Source: REEP01 sp964517265
GTDB lineage: Bacteria; Pseudomonadota; Alphaproteobacteria; Rhodospirillales; Defluviicoccaceae
NCBI GenBank assembly: GCA_964517265.1
Contig: CAZFBS010000003.1
Span: forward strand, 1 to 64,000
Direction of reading: 5' to 3'
Length of the DNA: 64,000 nucleotides
The translations under genes were made by a program, and so were the position numbers. How positions within the stretch are numbered: the stretch's first letter is position 1; each line of letters starts with the position of its first letter. Below, piece by piece: positions 7,679 to 15,900 of the stretch. Under the pieces are notes generated by a model, which saw nothing but the letters and a program-made list of their open reading frames with translations, searched no databases and was not told the origin of the DNA.

Positions 7679-8117
7679 GTTCGTTTTCTCTTTCTCGGCG
7701 TGTGACTGAAGATGGTACTAACGCGGCCGGTGTTTCCATTCCTCTAGATCGGTACGCTACAACGCAGCGCCAGACGGACGATGAAGACGACCTGGCGGAC
7801 CCTGTCGGGCGCTTGGACATTGGCCGCGCGTGTGCCGCAAAGCGGCGACAAACGCGACGAGGAGCAATACCGACAGCTCGATACAACCCTGCATCCGAAC
7901 CCTTCAGGTGGGCGGGGTGCCCGCATCATTCATATCGGATTGCCGCCCTGAAGTCTTGTCCTCGATCCCTAACCTCGTTTGCCGAGGCCTCTCGTGCATT
8001 AACACCAGTTAAACATCATGACGGGGTCGAGAGGAATGGTGCGCGCGGTTCGCCCGCGCACTCCACAACCGGGGGAAGGCTGGCAGGATGACACGAGCAC
8101 GATGCCGCGGGCTTTCG
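7679..8117. other. Intergenic stretch without a recognisable gene
   Basis: Located between the starts and ends of two minus-strand genes. The only structure seen is a short GC hairpin at 8039-8061 (GTGCGCG / CGCGCAC, 9-base loop) without a T-run. The open frames across it show no family resemblance. Confidence 0.5.
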
Positions 8118-9122
8118 TTAGCGGCGGGCCTTGATTGTTCCCAAGAATCCCGCGGCAAAGGCAAGGCAGGCGGCAGCAGCACCGCCGGCCAGCGCCCACT
8201 TGTGACGGCCGAGGGCGGCTTGCATGCTGTACGACTGCGAGCGGTCGTCGAAAATTCCGCGCGTGGCATGCATGCCGTCCACCGGAGTGAACAGGTTGTC
8301 ACCGCGGCTCGGAGAAATGGGCTGGTTGGTGAACTGGCCGCTCCACGCCTGCTCCGCCATCATCCGGTCCAACAGTCCGGGTGCCACCCGGTTGCCAAGG
8401 ATCGCTTTCACCGAGTTCATACCGATCCAATATTCCCGCCGTTGGGGATGGCTCGCCGCATACACGATCGCGTCGGCTGCCACCTCGGGCTGGAAGATCG
8501 GGGGAACCGGTTGGGGATGGTAGGGCATATGGCTGCGCGCCCAGGAGAACTGCGGGGTGTTGACCGCCGGCAGGTGAACGGTGCAGACCCGGATCGGACT
8601 GTTGTCGTGGAGCAGTTCGCACCGGACCGAATCGGTGAAGCCGCGAATGGCTGCCTTGGCTCCACAGTAGGCTGACTGGAGCGGGATCGACCGGTAGGCG
8701 AGGGCGGAGCCGACCTGAATGATCGTGCCGCGCGCACGCCGCTTCATCCGCCACAGCGCCTCACAGGTACCGTGAACATAGCCGAGGTAGGTGACCTCCG
8801 TCACGCGCCGGTATTCTTCCGGCTGCATGTCATCGACCTGGGAAAACACGGTGACCATGGCGGCATTGACCCACACATCGATCGGCCCGAGGGTCTGCTC
8901 GATACCGTCCGCGGCATCGCGCACGGCAACGGCATCGGCAACATCCGCCGGGAAGATGGCGGCAACACCTCCTTCGCGTTCGATCTCGGCCTTGGCGTCG
9001 CGGAGCCCGGCCTCGCTGCGAGCGATCAACCCGACCTGATCCCCTTTGCGGGCAAAGGCGATGGCGGCGGCGCGTCCGGCGCCGGCCGAGGCTCCCGTGA
9101 CAACAACAACGCGGCTTGACAT
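8118..9122 (-). CDS. Short-chain dehydrogenase/reductase with C-terminal membrane segment
   Basis: 334 residues. Classical SDR: NAD(P)-binding VVVTGASAGAGRAAAIAFA (TGxxxGxG), NAA motif in WVNAAMVTVF, catalytic Ser (GSALAYRS) and YxxxK as YCGAK. After the SDR core there is an extra region of about 90 residues with HPQRREYWIGMNSVKAILGNRVAPGLLDRMMAE, found in a subfamily of membrane-linked SDRs, ending in a hydrophobic helix (ALAGGAAAACLAFAAGFLGTI) and a basic tail. Start 9122 is chosen by homology and GGCGGAG upstream. Substrate unknown; such proteins often sit in stress or lipid-modification loci. Confidence 0.85.
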   Translation of the reverse strand: MSSRVVVVTGASAGAGRAAAIAFARKGDQVGLIARSEAGLRDAKAEIEREGGVAAIFPADVADAVAVRDAADGIEQTLGPIDVWVNAAMVTVFSQVDDMQPEEYRRVTEVTYLGYVHGTCEALWRMKRRARGTIIQVGSALAYRSIPLQSAYCGAKAAIRGFTDSVRCELLHDNSPIRVCTVHLPAVNTPQFSWARSHMPYHPQPVPPIFQPEVAADAIVYAASHPQRREYWIGMNSVKAILGNRVAPGLLDRMMAEQAWSGQFTNQPISPSRGDNLFTPVDGMHATRGIFDDRSQSYSMQAALGRHKWALAGGAAAACLAFAAGFLGTIKARR

Positions 9123-9205
9123 GCACGATTCTCCGCCCGATTGGAAAAACCGTCGTACAGCACCCGGCGAAACCAGAGAGCGACGACGGACTACTCTTTG
9201 CGCCA

Positions 9206-9252
9206 GTGGTTCGATGCTGACGGAAGAGTCCCATTCGTCAGCATCGAACCAC
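9206..9252. repeat. Perfect 17-bp inverted repeat with 13-base loop
   Basis: GTGGTTCGATGCTGACG (9206-9222) and CGTCAGCATCGAACCAC (9236-9252) are exact reverse complements. No T-run follows on either strand, so a simple terminator is unlikely; it could be a structured RNA, a REP-like element or a remnant of a mobile element end. Confidence 0.85.
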
Positions 9253-9281
9253 CAGATCAACGGCTTCGTGGATCGACCGAT

Positions 9282-9305
9282 CCTCCGCTTGGGGCCCAAG
9301 CGAGG
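9282..9305. repeat. Palindrome related to the 15-bp repeat core
   Basis: CGCTTGGG (9286-9293), G, CCCAAGCG (9295-9302) is a perfect 8-bp inverted repeat extending to CCTC/GAGG with one bulged base. The CGCTTGGG core is shared with the tandem repeats at 2016 and around 50.5 kb. Confidence 0.6.
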
Positions 9306-9433
9306 GAGCTGATCCACAAGGGTGTTTGCGCTACGGTGTCGATTCTTGATGTCAAAGAGTGCCGCCGCAGGCCACTCGCGACATTAACCTAAGGCACTTC
9401 AGGAAGCCGAGGCACGCAAGGATGCTGAAGCCA

Positions 9434-9459
9434 GGAACTTTCGCCCAGGGGGCGGGGTT
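9434..9459 (+). promoter_or_regulatory. Candidate EcfG-type promoter for the rhodopsin-transducer homologue
   Basis: GGAAC (9434-9438), 17 bases, GGTT (9456-9459), 57 bases before the chosen ATG at 9517. The -35 is exact and the -10 keeps GTT. Confidence 0.4.
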
Positions 9460-9516
9460 GTCGTGGCGATAGGTGCGATGGAGATCACTGCCGCCGCTGG
9501 AGAGGAGAACGGTTCA

Positions 9517-9894
9517 ATGGCACGAGAGATCGGAACGACACGCTGGGCAATTCCCGAAGGCTACATTCCGGGCAAAAGCACGGGGCCCGAGCCGCAGATG
9601 ACCAGCCACGAGACGGTCTGCATCCTCAATGCCGGCCGAAGCGACGCCAATGTGACGATTACGGTCTTTTTCACCGATCGCGATCCGATCGGCCCCTACA
9701 GTCTCCGTGTGCCGGCGCAGCGCACCCGTCATGTGCGCTTTAATAATCTGACCGATCCCGAGCCCATCCCACTCGATACCGACTTCGCCAGCATCATTGA
9801 ATCCGATGTGCCGGTCGTGGTGCAGCATACGCGCCTTGATTCGCGGCAGGCGGAGAACGCCTTGCTCAGCACGATCGCGTTCCCCTGCGGCTGA
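9517..9894 (+). CDS. Sensory rhodopsin transducer (ASRT) family protein
   Basis: 125 residues, the usual family length, spanning the whole Anabaena sensory rhodopsin transducer fold: REIGTTRWAIPEGYIPG at the N-terminus, SHETVCILNAGRSDANVTITVFFTDRDP, RVPAQRTRHVRFNNL, and VPVVVQHTRLDSRQ near the end. ASRT is a soluble beta-sandwich protein, tetrameric in Anabaena, thought to relay a light signal to DNA or to bind small ligands; many homologues occur without a rhodopsin, as here. The ATG at 9517 follows GAGAGGAG. A PAS-LuxR regulator lies just downstream on the same strand. Its role here is unknown. Confidence 0.85.
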   Translation: MAREIGTTRWAIPEGYIPGKSTGPEPQMTSHETVCILNAGRSDANVTITVFFTDRDPIGPYSLRVPAQRTRHVRFNNLTDPEPIPLDTDFASIIESDVPVVVQHTRLDSRQAENALLSTIAFPCG

Positions 9895-10004
9895 TCATTA
9901 TGGAACGCGCCCGAACTTATTGACGAGTGCGTTGATAAGATATCGCGGTGTGCTGACGGGGCTGGTATTCTGCCGGATGCGCAAACAAGGCAGGTCCCCG
10001 GATC

Positions 10005-11555
10005 ATGAGTTCAACGCCTTTTGGCAGGCAGCACAACAAGCCAGGTGGAGCGTGGAACTCTTCGTTCCTTTTCGAAAACACGCTTCCGCTTGACGTTCTG
10101 CAAGCCGCGCCGCTTGCGATTGCGATGGTGGAGGGACCGGAGCATCGCTTCGTGTTCGCCAATGCCGCCTATTGTGCCCTCGCCCCGCATAGGGACTCTT
10201 TGATCGGGCGGCCGCTACGCGACGTTTTCCCGGACGCTACCGACCGCAACACCGCATTCATCGAAGGTGTTTACGCGACAGGCCGGCCCATCAGGCTCCG
10301 TCGTCAGACGATCCGGGCGATCCCGGGAGGCGAGAGCGGCCTGTGGAATGTGGATTTATTGCCCGTGCGGAGAAAGGGTCGCGACGTCGACAGCGTTATT
10401 CTCGTTCTTGATGATGTGAGCGATGTTGCGGGTGCGATCGATCAAGTCACCGCCAAGGAAATCGGCGAAGCGGGCGCGGCGGCGCGGCGGATTCTCGACG
10501 GTGTCATGCGTCAGATGCCTGAAGGCATGGCAGGAAGCGAAAGCGGGGAGTGGGGTGCCTGCTGGGGGCGTGAGGTTTTGGCGGAGCCACAACAATCCCC
10601 CTCTGGTCAGCCAGACGACCAGTTCTGGTATTTGCGGCGCCAGGACGGGACTCTGGCGGCTGTAGATGAATTGCCGTTGGCGCGCGCGATCAGGACGGGC
10701 GAAATCATCCCCATTGAGGAACTGGTACTGGAGCGCCCGAACGGAGAGACCTTTCACATTCTGTGCAATGCGGGTCCGATACGAGATCGCGCAGGAAATG
10801 TGTCGGGAGGTGTTGTCGTCTGCCGTGACCTCAGCGCCCTTAGGCGTCTTGAGCACGCGTTGCGAGCCACCGAGGAAAGCCTTCAACTGGCGCTGGAATC
10901 GGCACAGATGGGAAGCTGGGATCTGGATCTGCAGACCGACACGACACGGCGTTCTCTGCGACACGACGAAATTTTCGGCTATCCTGAGCCTCTGCCGGAA
11001 TGGCGCCGTGAGACGTTTCTTTCGCATGTGCTCGCCGACGATCGGCGTGCAGTTGCCGCGGCGTTCGATGCTGCGGTGATCGAGGGGATGCTCGAGTTCG
11101 AATGCCGTATTCGCAGCGCCAACAGAGGCGAGGTTCGCTGGATCGCGGGACGGGGTCGCACGCACTACGACAGCCTTGGGACGCCGGTGCGCATCGCGGG
11201 AATCATTCAGGACATCACCCAACGAAAAGAGGCAGATCTGGTTCTTCGTCAGGCGAGGGATAAGGTTGAACACTTCAAGAAGGTGGCTCGCGATGAGATC
11301 CTGGCACGCTATGAGCGGATAACGCCGCGACAGCGCGACGTGCTGGGCCTGGTGGTGGCCGGTCTGTCGAACAAGGAAATTGCCCATCGCCTCGGAATTA
11401 GCGAGCGGACGGTCGAAGTCCATCGCGGGTGGGTGATGGAAAAGATGAAAGCCCGCAGCATCGCCGATCTGGTTCGGATGGCGGCCGCGATCGAACTCGA
11501 ACCCGGCGCAACACCGCCGGACGTGGCTCCACGAGCAGACAATCAGAACCGCTGA
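10005..11555 (+). CDS. PAS-domain sensor-regulator with LuxR/FixJ-type DNA-binding domain
   Basis: 516 residues. Three PAS-like domains lie in series (about 28-145, 165-280 and 295-410). The last is PAS_3-like with a PAC motif (GEVRWIAGRGRTHYDSLGTPVRIAGIIQDITQRKEAD). A short coiled coil and a C-terminal LuxR/NarL helix-turn-helix follow (about 440-497, TPRQRDVLGLVVAGLSNKEI, SERTVEVHRGWVMEKM). There is no receiver or kinase domain, so ligand sensing and DNA binding are in one chain. It is probably a one-component regulator. A TACCC/GGGTA palindrome lies just past its stop, and a near copy precedes the RTX gene at 39.8 kb; both are candidate targets. AAGGCAGG precedes the ATG. Confidence 0.85.
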   Translation: MSSTPFGRQHNKPGGAWNSSFLFENTLPLDVLQAAPLAIAMVEGPEHRFVFANAAYCALAPHRDSLIGRPLRDVFPDATDRNTAFIEGVYATGRPIRLRRQTIRAIPGGESGLWNVDLLPVRRKGRDVDSVILVLDDVSDVAGAIDQVTAKEIGEAGAAARRILDGVMRQMPEGMAGSESGEWGACWGREVLAEPQQSPSGQPDDQFWYLRRQDGTLAAVDELPLARAIRTGEIIPIEELVLERPNGETFHILCNAGPIRDRAGNVSGGVVVCRDLSALRRLEHALRATEESLQLALESAQMGSWDLDLQTDTTRRSLRHDEIFGYPEPLPEWRRETFLSHVLADDRRAVAAAFDAAVIEGMLEFECRIRSANRGEVRWIAGRGRTHYDSLGTPVRIAGIIQDITQRKEADLVLRQARDKVEHFKKVARDEILARYERITPRQRDVLGLVVAGLSNKEIAHRLGISERTVEVHRGWVMEKMKARSIADLVRMAAAIELEPGATPPDVAPRADNQNR

Positions 11556-11565
11556 CGGCCTAACA

Positions 11566-11581
11566 TACCCTTTTTGGGGTA
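11566..11581. promoter_or_regulatory. TACCC-N6-GGGTA palindrome (candidate LuxR/NarL-type site)
   Basis: TACCC, TTTTTG, GGGTA. It is close to the 7-2-7 layout of NarL/FixJ-family sites. It is followed by ATAGA, as is the related site at 39881-39895 (TACCC-N5-GGGTA then TTAGA). It lies 281 bases before the small gene at 11847. Confidence 0.4.
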
Positions 11582-11846
11582 ATAGAAAACCTGTACGCAC
11601 TATCCCCGAATAGACAGTTCTTCCACGTCCTTTAGCATGGACGTCTAAGGATGCCTATGGATAACGCGCTTGTCGTGCGGCGGTGCGAGAGCTGGACGGT
11701 GGGTCGCAAGGCCGCGTCCAGGAGGAGGTCTCTCCCGGTACTGGCTCCGCGATTCCCTGTACTGGAGGCCCCATCATTCGCCGTCGATATTCCGCGTCCG
11801 ATGAGCGTGCATGTCTCGCACGTCATCACACAGGAGGCCGAAGAAA

Positions 11847-12152
11847 ATGCTTCGAGAACTTTACTCCGATCTCGTGAAGGTTCATTACAAGGTTCAAAAG
11901 CATGCCGCCGATGGGGAGGAACGCGAAGCGGCGGCTTTGCTTGATGTCATTCTCGATCTTGAACAGCGTATTGCGGAAACGCCGGCGTCCTCCCTCGATG
12001 ACGCGGCGGTGAAGCTTCGCCTGCTTCAGATGGAAATCTTTGCAGACATTTCTATCCGTCAGCGGACAATGCTGTTGGAGGTCCTGAACGTCCTTCGAAA
12101 AGCCGCAGAGCAGTCGGCCGACACCAGCAAGGACTCGCCCTTGCACCACTGA
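11847..12152 (+). CDS. Small helical protein of unknown function
   Basis: 101 residues, no signal peptide or membrane segment, predicted mostly helical. The ATG at 11847 is chosen because AGGAGG stands 9 bases upstream. The middle, LDLEQRIAETPASSLDDAAVKLRLLQ, shares a pattern with the protein at 17432-17755 (VADLQQRVLTTPARTLSDIEARLSLI): L-x3-R-I/V-x2-TPA-x-S/T-L-x-D-x3-K/A-L-x-L. This TPA-x-TL segment recurs in small alphaproteobacterial proteins of unknown function. It converges on the NDUFA9-like gene. Confidence 0.7.
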   Translation: MLRELYSDLVKVHYKVQKHAADGEEREAAALLDVILDLEQRIAETPASSLDDAAVKLRLLQMEIFADISIRQRTMLLEVLNVLRKAAEQSADTSKDSPLHH

Positions 12153-12212
12153 TGCGGGCTGGCCGGCGCGCCATTGAGCGCTCCCGGCTGCGCTTGTTCC
12201 GAGCCGTCCGAA

Positions 12213-13151
12213 TCAATGGATATAGGTGGGCAGCACGGTCTCCAGTGCGGTCGGCTCAATCCCGAGATCGCGAAGGCCGGGTTCGTGACCGCCGACAACG
12301 TTGTCGCTCTTCAGCAAGGCCAGCTGATCGCGAGTCAATGGCGGCTTTGGCAGCCACTCAAGAAAGTAGGCTTGTGCCTCGGCGGCTGCAAACGGAAGAG
12401 GAACGAGCAGTCGGCGGCTGCCCATCTGCTCCAGCAGAATCTCCATCAGTTCCCGGAACGTGTAGACCTGCGGTCCGCCCAGTTCGTATGTCTTTCCGGC
12501 GGTGGCCGGATCAGCGAGGATCGCAGCGAAGGCTGCTGCGACATCTTCGACGAAGACCGGCTGGAACCGGCTCTTCCCCCCGCCGATCAACGGTAGGGCC
12601 GGCGAAAGGCTGGCCATGCCGGCGAACCTGTTGAAAAAGTCGTCATCGCGGCCGAAGACAATGCTCGGCCTGACCACGGTCGCGTCGGGAAAGATGTCCC
12701 GCACGGCTTGCTCACCAGCGGCCTTGGTGCGCGCGTAGACCGACTGAGATGCGGTACTGGCGCCCAACGCCGACATCTGGACGAAGCGGCTGGCCCCTGC
12801 CTGCTTGGCGGCGGCGGCCACCCGGCGAGCGCCATCGACATGGAGCGAACGGAAAGTTTGGCGCCCTTTTTCGTAAAGGATCGCAACCAGATTGATCACC
12901 ACCTCGGCGTCATGTGCTGCCGCGGTCACAGCGCTGTCATCATGAATGTCGGCGCGGGCCGTTTCAATTTTGTCGCCGATCGCTCGCGGTAGCAAATCCT
13001 TTACGGTTTCCGGATGACGCGCCGCCACTCGGACGCTGGCGCCGTCCTCGACCAGACGCTGTACAATGCTCCGTCCGACAAAGCCGGAGCCGCCGAAGAT
13101 CGTCACCCGTCTCGCCGCGTGCGCGTTGGTCGGATTTTCTCCTTCGCTCAT
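12213..13151 (-). CDS. NDUFA9-like NAD(P)-binding protein (atypical/extended SDR)
   Basis: 312 residues. Rossmann dinucleotide motif VTIFGGSGFVGRSIVQRL at the N-terminus, then NLVAILYEKGRQTFRSLHVDGARRVAAAAKQAG and the YARTKAAGE segment (YxxxK position). The sequence continues as in NDUFA9-type proteins (VVRPSIVFGRDDDFFNRFA, PVFVEDVAAAFAAIL, YELGGPQVYTFRELMEILLE). In mitochondria NDUFA9 is an accessory subunit of complex I; bacterial homologues are linked to ubiquinone or complex I function. No nuo genes are in the window. The start at 13151 agrees with the family. Confidence 0.85.
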   Translation of the reverse strand: MSEGENPTNAHAARRVTIFGGSGFVGRSIVQRLVEDGASVRVAARHPETVKDLLPRAIGDKIETARADIHDDSAVTAAAHDAEVVINLVAILYEKGRQTFRSLHVDGARRVAAAAKQAGASRFVQMSALGASTASQSVYARTKAAGEQAVRDIFPDATVVRPSIVFGRDDDFFNRFAGMASLSPALPLIGGGKSRFQPVFVEDVAAAFAAILADPATAGKTYELGGPQVYTFRELMEILLEQMGSRRLLVPLPFAAAEAQAYFLEWLPKPPLTRDQLALLKSDNVVGGHEPGLRDLGIEPTALETVLPTYIH

Positions 13152-13468
13152 GAGTGTCTGCCTCCCGCTGTCGTGTTACGAACGCCCGGAAATTCGCTGT
13201 CCTGCTTGTGCACGTGTTCATCCCGAGACACTTGTGCAAGGACCGCTGGCCTGCCTGCCGACTCGCCGCTCACTGCCTCAAGCCGTCCGTACGAACAGCA
13301 GTTTATACAAGTCTGTACAAAAAGCACGTGGCGGAAAGCACGTGGCGGGCGAGGGATGGAGACGCACGGATGACCATCGGCCACGACCCACGTGATGGCC
13401 GCATTGCCCACCCGTGACGGCGCACAGGCAGGCAATGCACAATTCAGTTGCTGCCGTAGGACGCGCCG
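13152..13468. other. Intergenic region with a 14-bp tandem duplication
   Basis: No gene is supported. AAAGCACGTGGCGG occurs twice in perfect tandem (13321-13348); each copy contains the palindrome CACGTG. The rest shows no clear promoter or terminator. Confidence 0.6.
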
Positions 13469-13912
13469 TCAGGATGTCGCCTTCTGTTTCATCTGCATGT
13501 AGTCCTGACCCAGCTTCTCGGCCTCCGCAGGATCCATTTTCTTGCGGGCAGCGGGGAACAGTTTTTCCTCTTCATCGCGGATGTGATGGTTCAGGGCCTC
13601 CAACAACTCATCGATGGTTTCTGCCCACTCCGGCGAGGTGGTTTCCATTTCGGTCAAGGCTTGTAGCAGTTCCTTGGCCTCGTCATGCTCTTCGACGGCA
13701 TCTTGGATCTGATCGTCCATGCCGGTTTTCTCTTGCGCTTCAGGATAAAAGGTTTGCTCCTCGAAGCGGGTGTGAATTTCCAGTTCCTGTTTCAACTCGG
13801 AAAACAGCTTCTCTCGCGTCTTTGCCGCCCCGTCCGACGTGTCTTTGATCTTTTGCAGCAGTTCCTTGACCTTGCCATGATCTTTCGTAAGCAGATCGTA
13901 AATGTCAGCCAT
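13469..13912 (-). CDS. Hemerythrin-domain protein
   Basis: 147 residues forming one four-helix hemerythrin domain. Likely di-iron ligands are H12 (KDHGKV), H47 and E51 (EIHTRFEEQTFYP), H76 (EEHDEA), and H109/H110 with E114 (NHHIRDEEEKLFP). Proteins of this type bind oxygen, nitric oxide or iron and are common stress-induced products. Start 13912 is preferred over 13987 for two reasons: AAGGA lies 8 bases upstream, and a perfect EcfG promoter sits 37 bases upstream, inside what the longer frame would translate. It is thus probably a direct member of the general stress regulon. Confidence 0.88.
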   Translation of the reverse strand: MADIYDLLTKDHGKVKELLQKIKDTSDGAAKTREKLFSELKQELEIHTRFEEQTFYPEAQEKTGMDDQIQDAVEEHDEAKELLQALTEMETTSPEWAETIDELLEALNHHIRDEEEKLFPAARKKMDPAEAEKLGQDYMQMKQKATS

Positions 13913-14312
13913 CTCGGTGATCCTTGCTGTAATGTCGGGCTCTGTAGGAACGGGCGACACCGCAGACGGTTCCTTGGACCTCGCCATTAAATGATCGGGG
14001 GGACCTGCGGGATACCGAAACACGCTGTTGCACGGCGTGGGTTCCGCAAAGACGGTGGCGCAGGGACTGTTGTGGCACAGGGATCCGGTTCCTCTGTTTC
14101 GTCCCCGCCATGCGCGTGCGGTATCCGACACAAAACGGACCTCCAACGAGAGGGACATTTTTTTATCCCGCCTGGAACCAACCGCGGTGACTCGTGTTGG
14201 TGTTGTTGATCTAGCACCACACCTCGGTGGCGTTTGCCGGGACGTCCGTAGGGCGCCACGCTTTCTCTAAACCCCCACGTCGCGATTCCTCTCTTTTTGG
14301 ATCGCCAGGGCT
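13913..14312. other. Intergenic region upstream of the hemerythrin gene
   Basis: 400 bases separating two minus-strand genes. The left end holds the perfect EcfG promoter described separately. No gene is supported in the remainder, and no terminator is obvious. Confidence 0.5.
13949..13973 (-). promoter_or_regulatory. Perfect EcfG consensus promoter for the hemerythrin gene
   Basis: Minus strand: GGAAC (13973-13969), 16 bases, CGTT (13952-13949). This is an exact match to the general-stress consensus GGAAC-N16-CGTT. The expected transcript start leaves a leader of about 30 bases to the ATG at 13912. Confidence 0.75.
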
Positions 14313-14996
14313 TTACAGGGAACTGCCAAGCTGTTCGGCGGGAGCGGCGGTGCCCCCTGCGGTGCCGTTGTGCGGGGTGTAAGGATTTGCCCTTCGTTCG
14401 GCACCAACGTCGCACAACCGGTCCAGCAGCGCGATTGCCTTGTTGAGATACCATGTCCTCCGCTGCGAGCTGTTCTCGGCGAGCGTTACCAACATGTGGC
14501 CAGCTTCCTTGGCGAGGATATCGTTGTGTCCTGATCGTCTGGCGGCCAGCATATGCTCAAGATTGCGGCGAACGCGCGCAGGCAACCTGTCTACAGGAAC
14601 GGAAGGGGAGATGGGAGCGCCGCTCCTTCGATCGTGCCGGGGACTACGGTCCACGCCTGTCCGCGAGGCGTCCTCAACAGCGACCGGCAGAACGGCATCG
14701 ATGATAGTCTGATAGATGATCTCGGTACGCTCCGGATCATGCCCATCGTTGGTACCGATGATCCGCGGTGCGAACGGCTTGAGGCGCTGCCGTGTCGCCG
14801 CATCGACACGGTCGTTGAGAGGGATGACAAACTTGCGGATGACCGGCGATGCGGTTTTCGGCCGATCGCCGAAATACTCGCCTGCCATGAACGCAACGAA
14901 CGACATGATGCAAAATCTGTTCAGCGCGGGATCGCCGATTCCGGCGATCAACTCGACGCCGTCGTAGCGCCGTTGAACGTTGAGATCCGTGGACAT
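14313..14996 (-). CDS. Conserved protein of unknown function
   Basis: 227 residues, soluble, no signal peptide. The N-terminal half has the pattern CIMSFVAFMAGEYFGDRP, then VIRKFVIPLNDRVDAATRQR and LKPFAPRIIGTNDGHDPERT, which resembles an uncharacterised family also seen in actinobacteria (VAxLAGExxxDxP ... NDxxxxxxRxxLxPxxPRxxGT). The C-terminal half is charged and low in conserved motifs, with a basic Arg-rich linker. GGGAGG and AAGGA precede the ATG. No function can be given. Confidence 0.65.
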   Translation of the reverse strand: MSTDLNVQRRYDGVELIAGIGDPALNRFCIMSFVAFMAGEYFGDRPKTASPVIRKFVIPLNDRVDAATRQRLKPFAPRIIGTNDGHDPERTEIIYQTIIDAVLPVAVEDASRTGVDRSPRHDRRSGAPISPSVPVDRLPARVRRNLEHMLAARRSGHNDILAKEAGHMLVTLAENSSQRRTWYLNKAIALLDRLCDVGAERRANPYTPHNGTAGGTAAPAEQLGSSL

Positions 14997-15149
14997 TCCT
15001 TAAGTTCCTCCCTCGCTTCTGAACCGCAGTTCGGCGTCCGTTTTGGACATGAAGAGTGAGGTGGGAACGGCCTTGCCAACTTGCCAGCTTGGGCAGATCC
15101 TCGAGGAGGATAAAATCAAGAAGCGGGACTTCAGCGCAAACGAATGCGC

Positions 15150-15620
15150 TCACCGCACCTCGAGTCGGCCAAAGGTTTGTGCGGCTTCATGGGCGCAGGA
15201 GAAATGTTTGCGGGCAAGATGGGTGCCCATAAAGGCGTCATCAATCAGCACGTGCTGTTGAACCCACTCGCGCAGATAGCTGACGATTTCCCGCAGGATG
15301 ATACGGTCCGGCTGCGCCGCGTATCGGTCCATGAACAATTGGAACCCTTCAAGAAACCGCGTGTGCTCGGCCCGATGACCCCTCAGGTGGGGATAGCCGC
15401 AGGCCTCCATCATGATTTCTTCACGCCGGAAGTGGAACTCGTTGAAGACGATCAGCCGCCGGCAAATCGTCGTCAGCACCTGCGCGTCGTCCCGCCGTTC
15501 CAGGCCCTCCTGAAGGCGGATGTTGAGGCGAATGATGATTTCATGATCTTCATCGAGCAAGGGAATGCCGACGCGCATGCTGTCCGACCATGCGAAGAAG
15601 GATCCGCTATTCCCTTTCAT
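15150..15620 (-). CDS. Bacteriohemerythrin
   Basis: 156 residues. All canonical di-iron ligands are present: H26 (LLDEDHEIII), H63 and E67 (FHFRREE), H82 and H86 (GHRAEHTRF), and H123 with D128 (HVLIDDAF). The N-terminal FFAWSDSMRVGIPLLDEDH is the usual entry to the fold. Bacteriohemerythrins bind oxygen reversibly and serve oxygen delivery or sensing. The ATG at 15620 follows AAAGGGG. It differs clearly from the hemerythrin-domain protein at 13469, so the two are unlikely to be recent duplicates. Confidence 0.9.
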   Translation of the reverse strand: MKGNSGSFFAWSDSMRVGIPLLDEDHEIIIRLNIRLQEGLERRDDAQVLTTICRRLIVFNEFHFRREEIMMEACGYPHLRGHRAEHTRFLEGFQLFMDRYAAQPDRIILREIVSYLREWVQQHVLIDDAFMGTHLARKHFSCAHEAAQTFGRLEVR

Positions 15621-15900
15621 GAACGCTTGCCCCTTTCTTGCACGCGTCGAGGACGGCATCGGCGCTCAACACACCTCAGTAGCGTGCCAGACATCAAGAT
15701 GCAAGCAGATGCCATCAACGAGTGCCGCATGGGATGTGCTGCAACACTCGTTTTCCCGTTGGCGGAGACGGAAGGATTTCCAGAACGGGCGTTTGCCGGC
15801 TGCGGAGAACAGTGTTCCTTGTCAACCTCAGGATGCGTGAACATGCAGGCATTCGCCCGACAATCCGGCGGGCGAGTCCCGGCGATGCCTTCGGGCGCCG

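Larger units (their letters stand above)
9123..9516. other. Divergent intergenic region rich in inverted repeats
   Basis: 394 bases between the start of the SDR gene (minus) and the rhodopsin-transducer gene (plus). It holds a 17-bp perfect inverted repeat, a second shorter palindrome built on the same CGCTTGGG core as the 15-bp tandem repeats, and an EcfG-like promoter match. Confidence 0.6.

Noticed and set aside
6212..7705. Long plus-strand open frame (497 codons) across the small membrane genes
   Set aside because: Its sequence is Arg/Gln/Asp-rich with no family resemblance and it is antisense to three recognisable genes (AI-2E, holin-like, DUF883). Stop-poor antisense frames are expected in GC-rich DNA.
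8039..8061. GC hairpin as terminator of the SDR gene
   Set aside because: No T-run follows on the minus strand, and it is more than 50 bases past the stop.
14169..14195. GGAAC-N16-TGTT on the plus strand as an EcfG promoter
   Set aside because: It points away from any plus-strand gene; both neighbouring genes are on the minus strand, so it is probably a chance match.
13469..15620. Recent tandem duplication of the two hemerythrin genes
   Set aside because: They belong to different subfamilies (hemerythrin-domain versus bacteriohemerythrin), with different ligand spacing and little identity.
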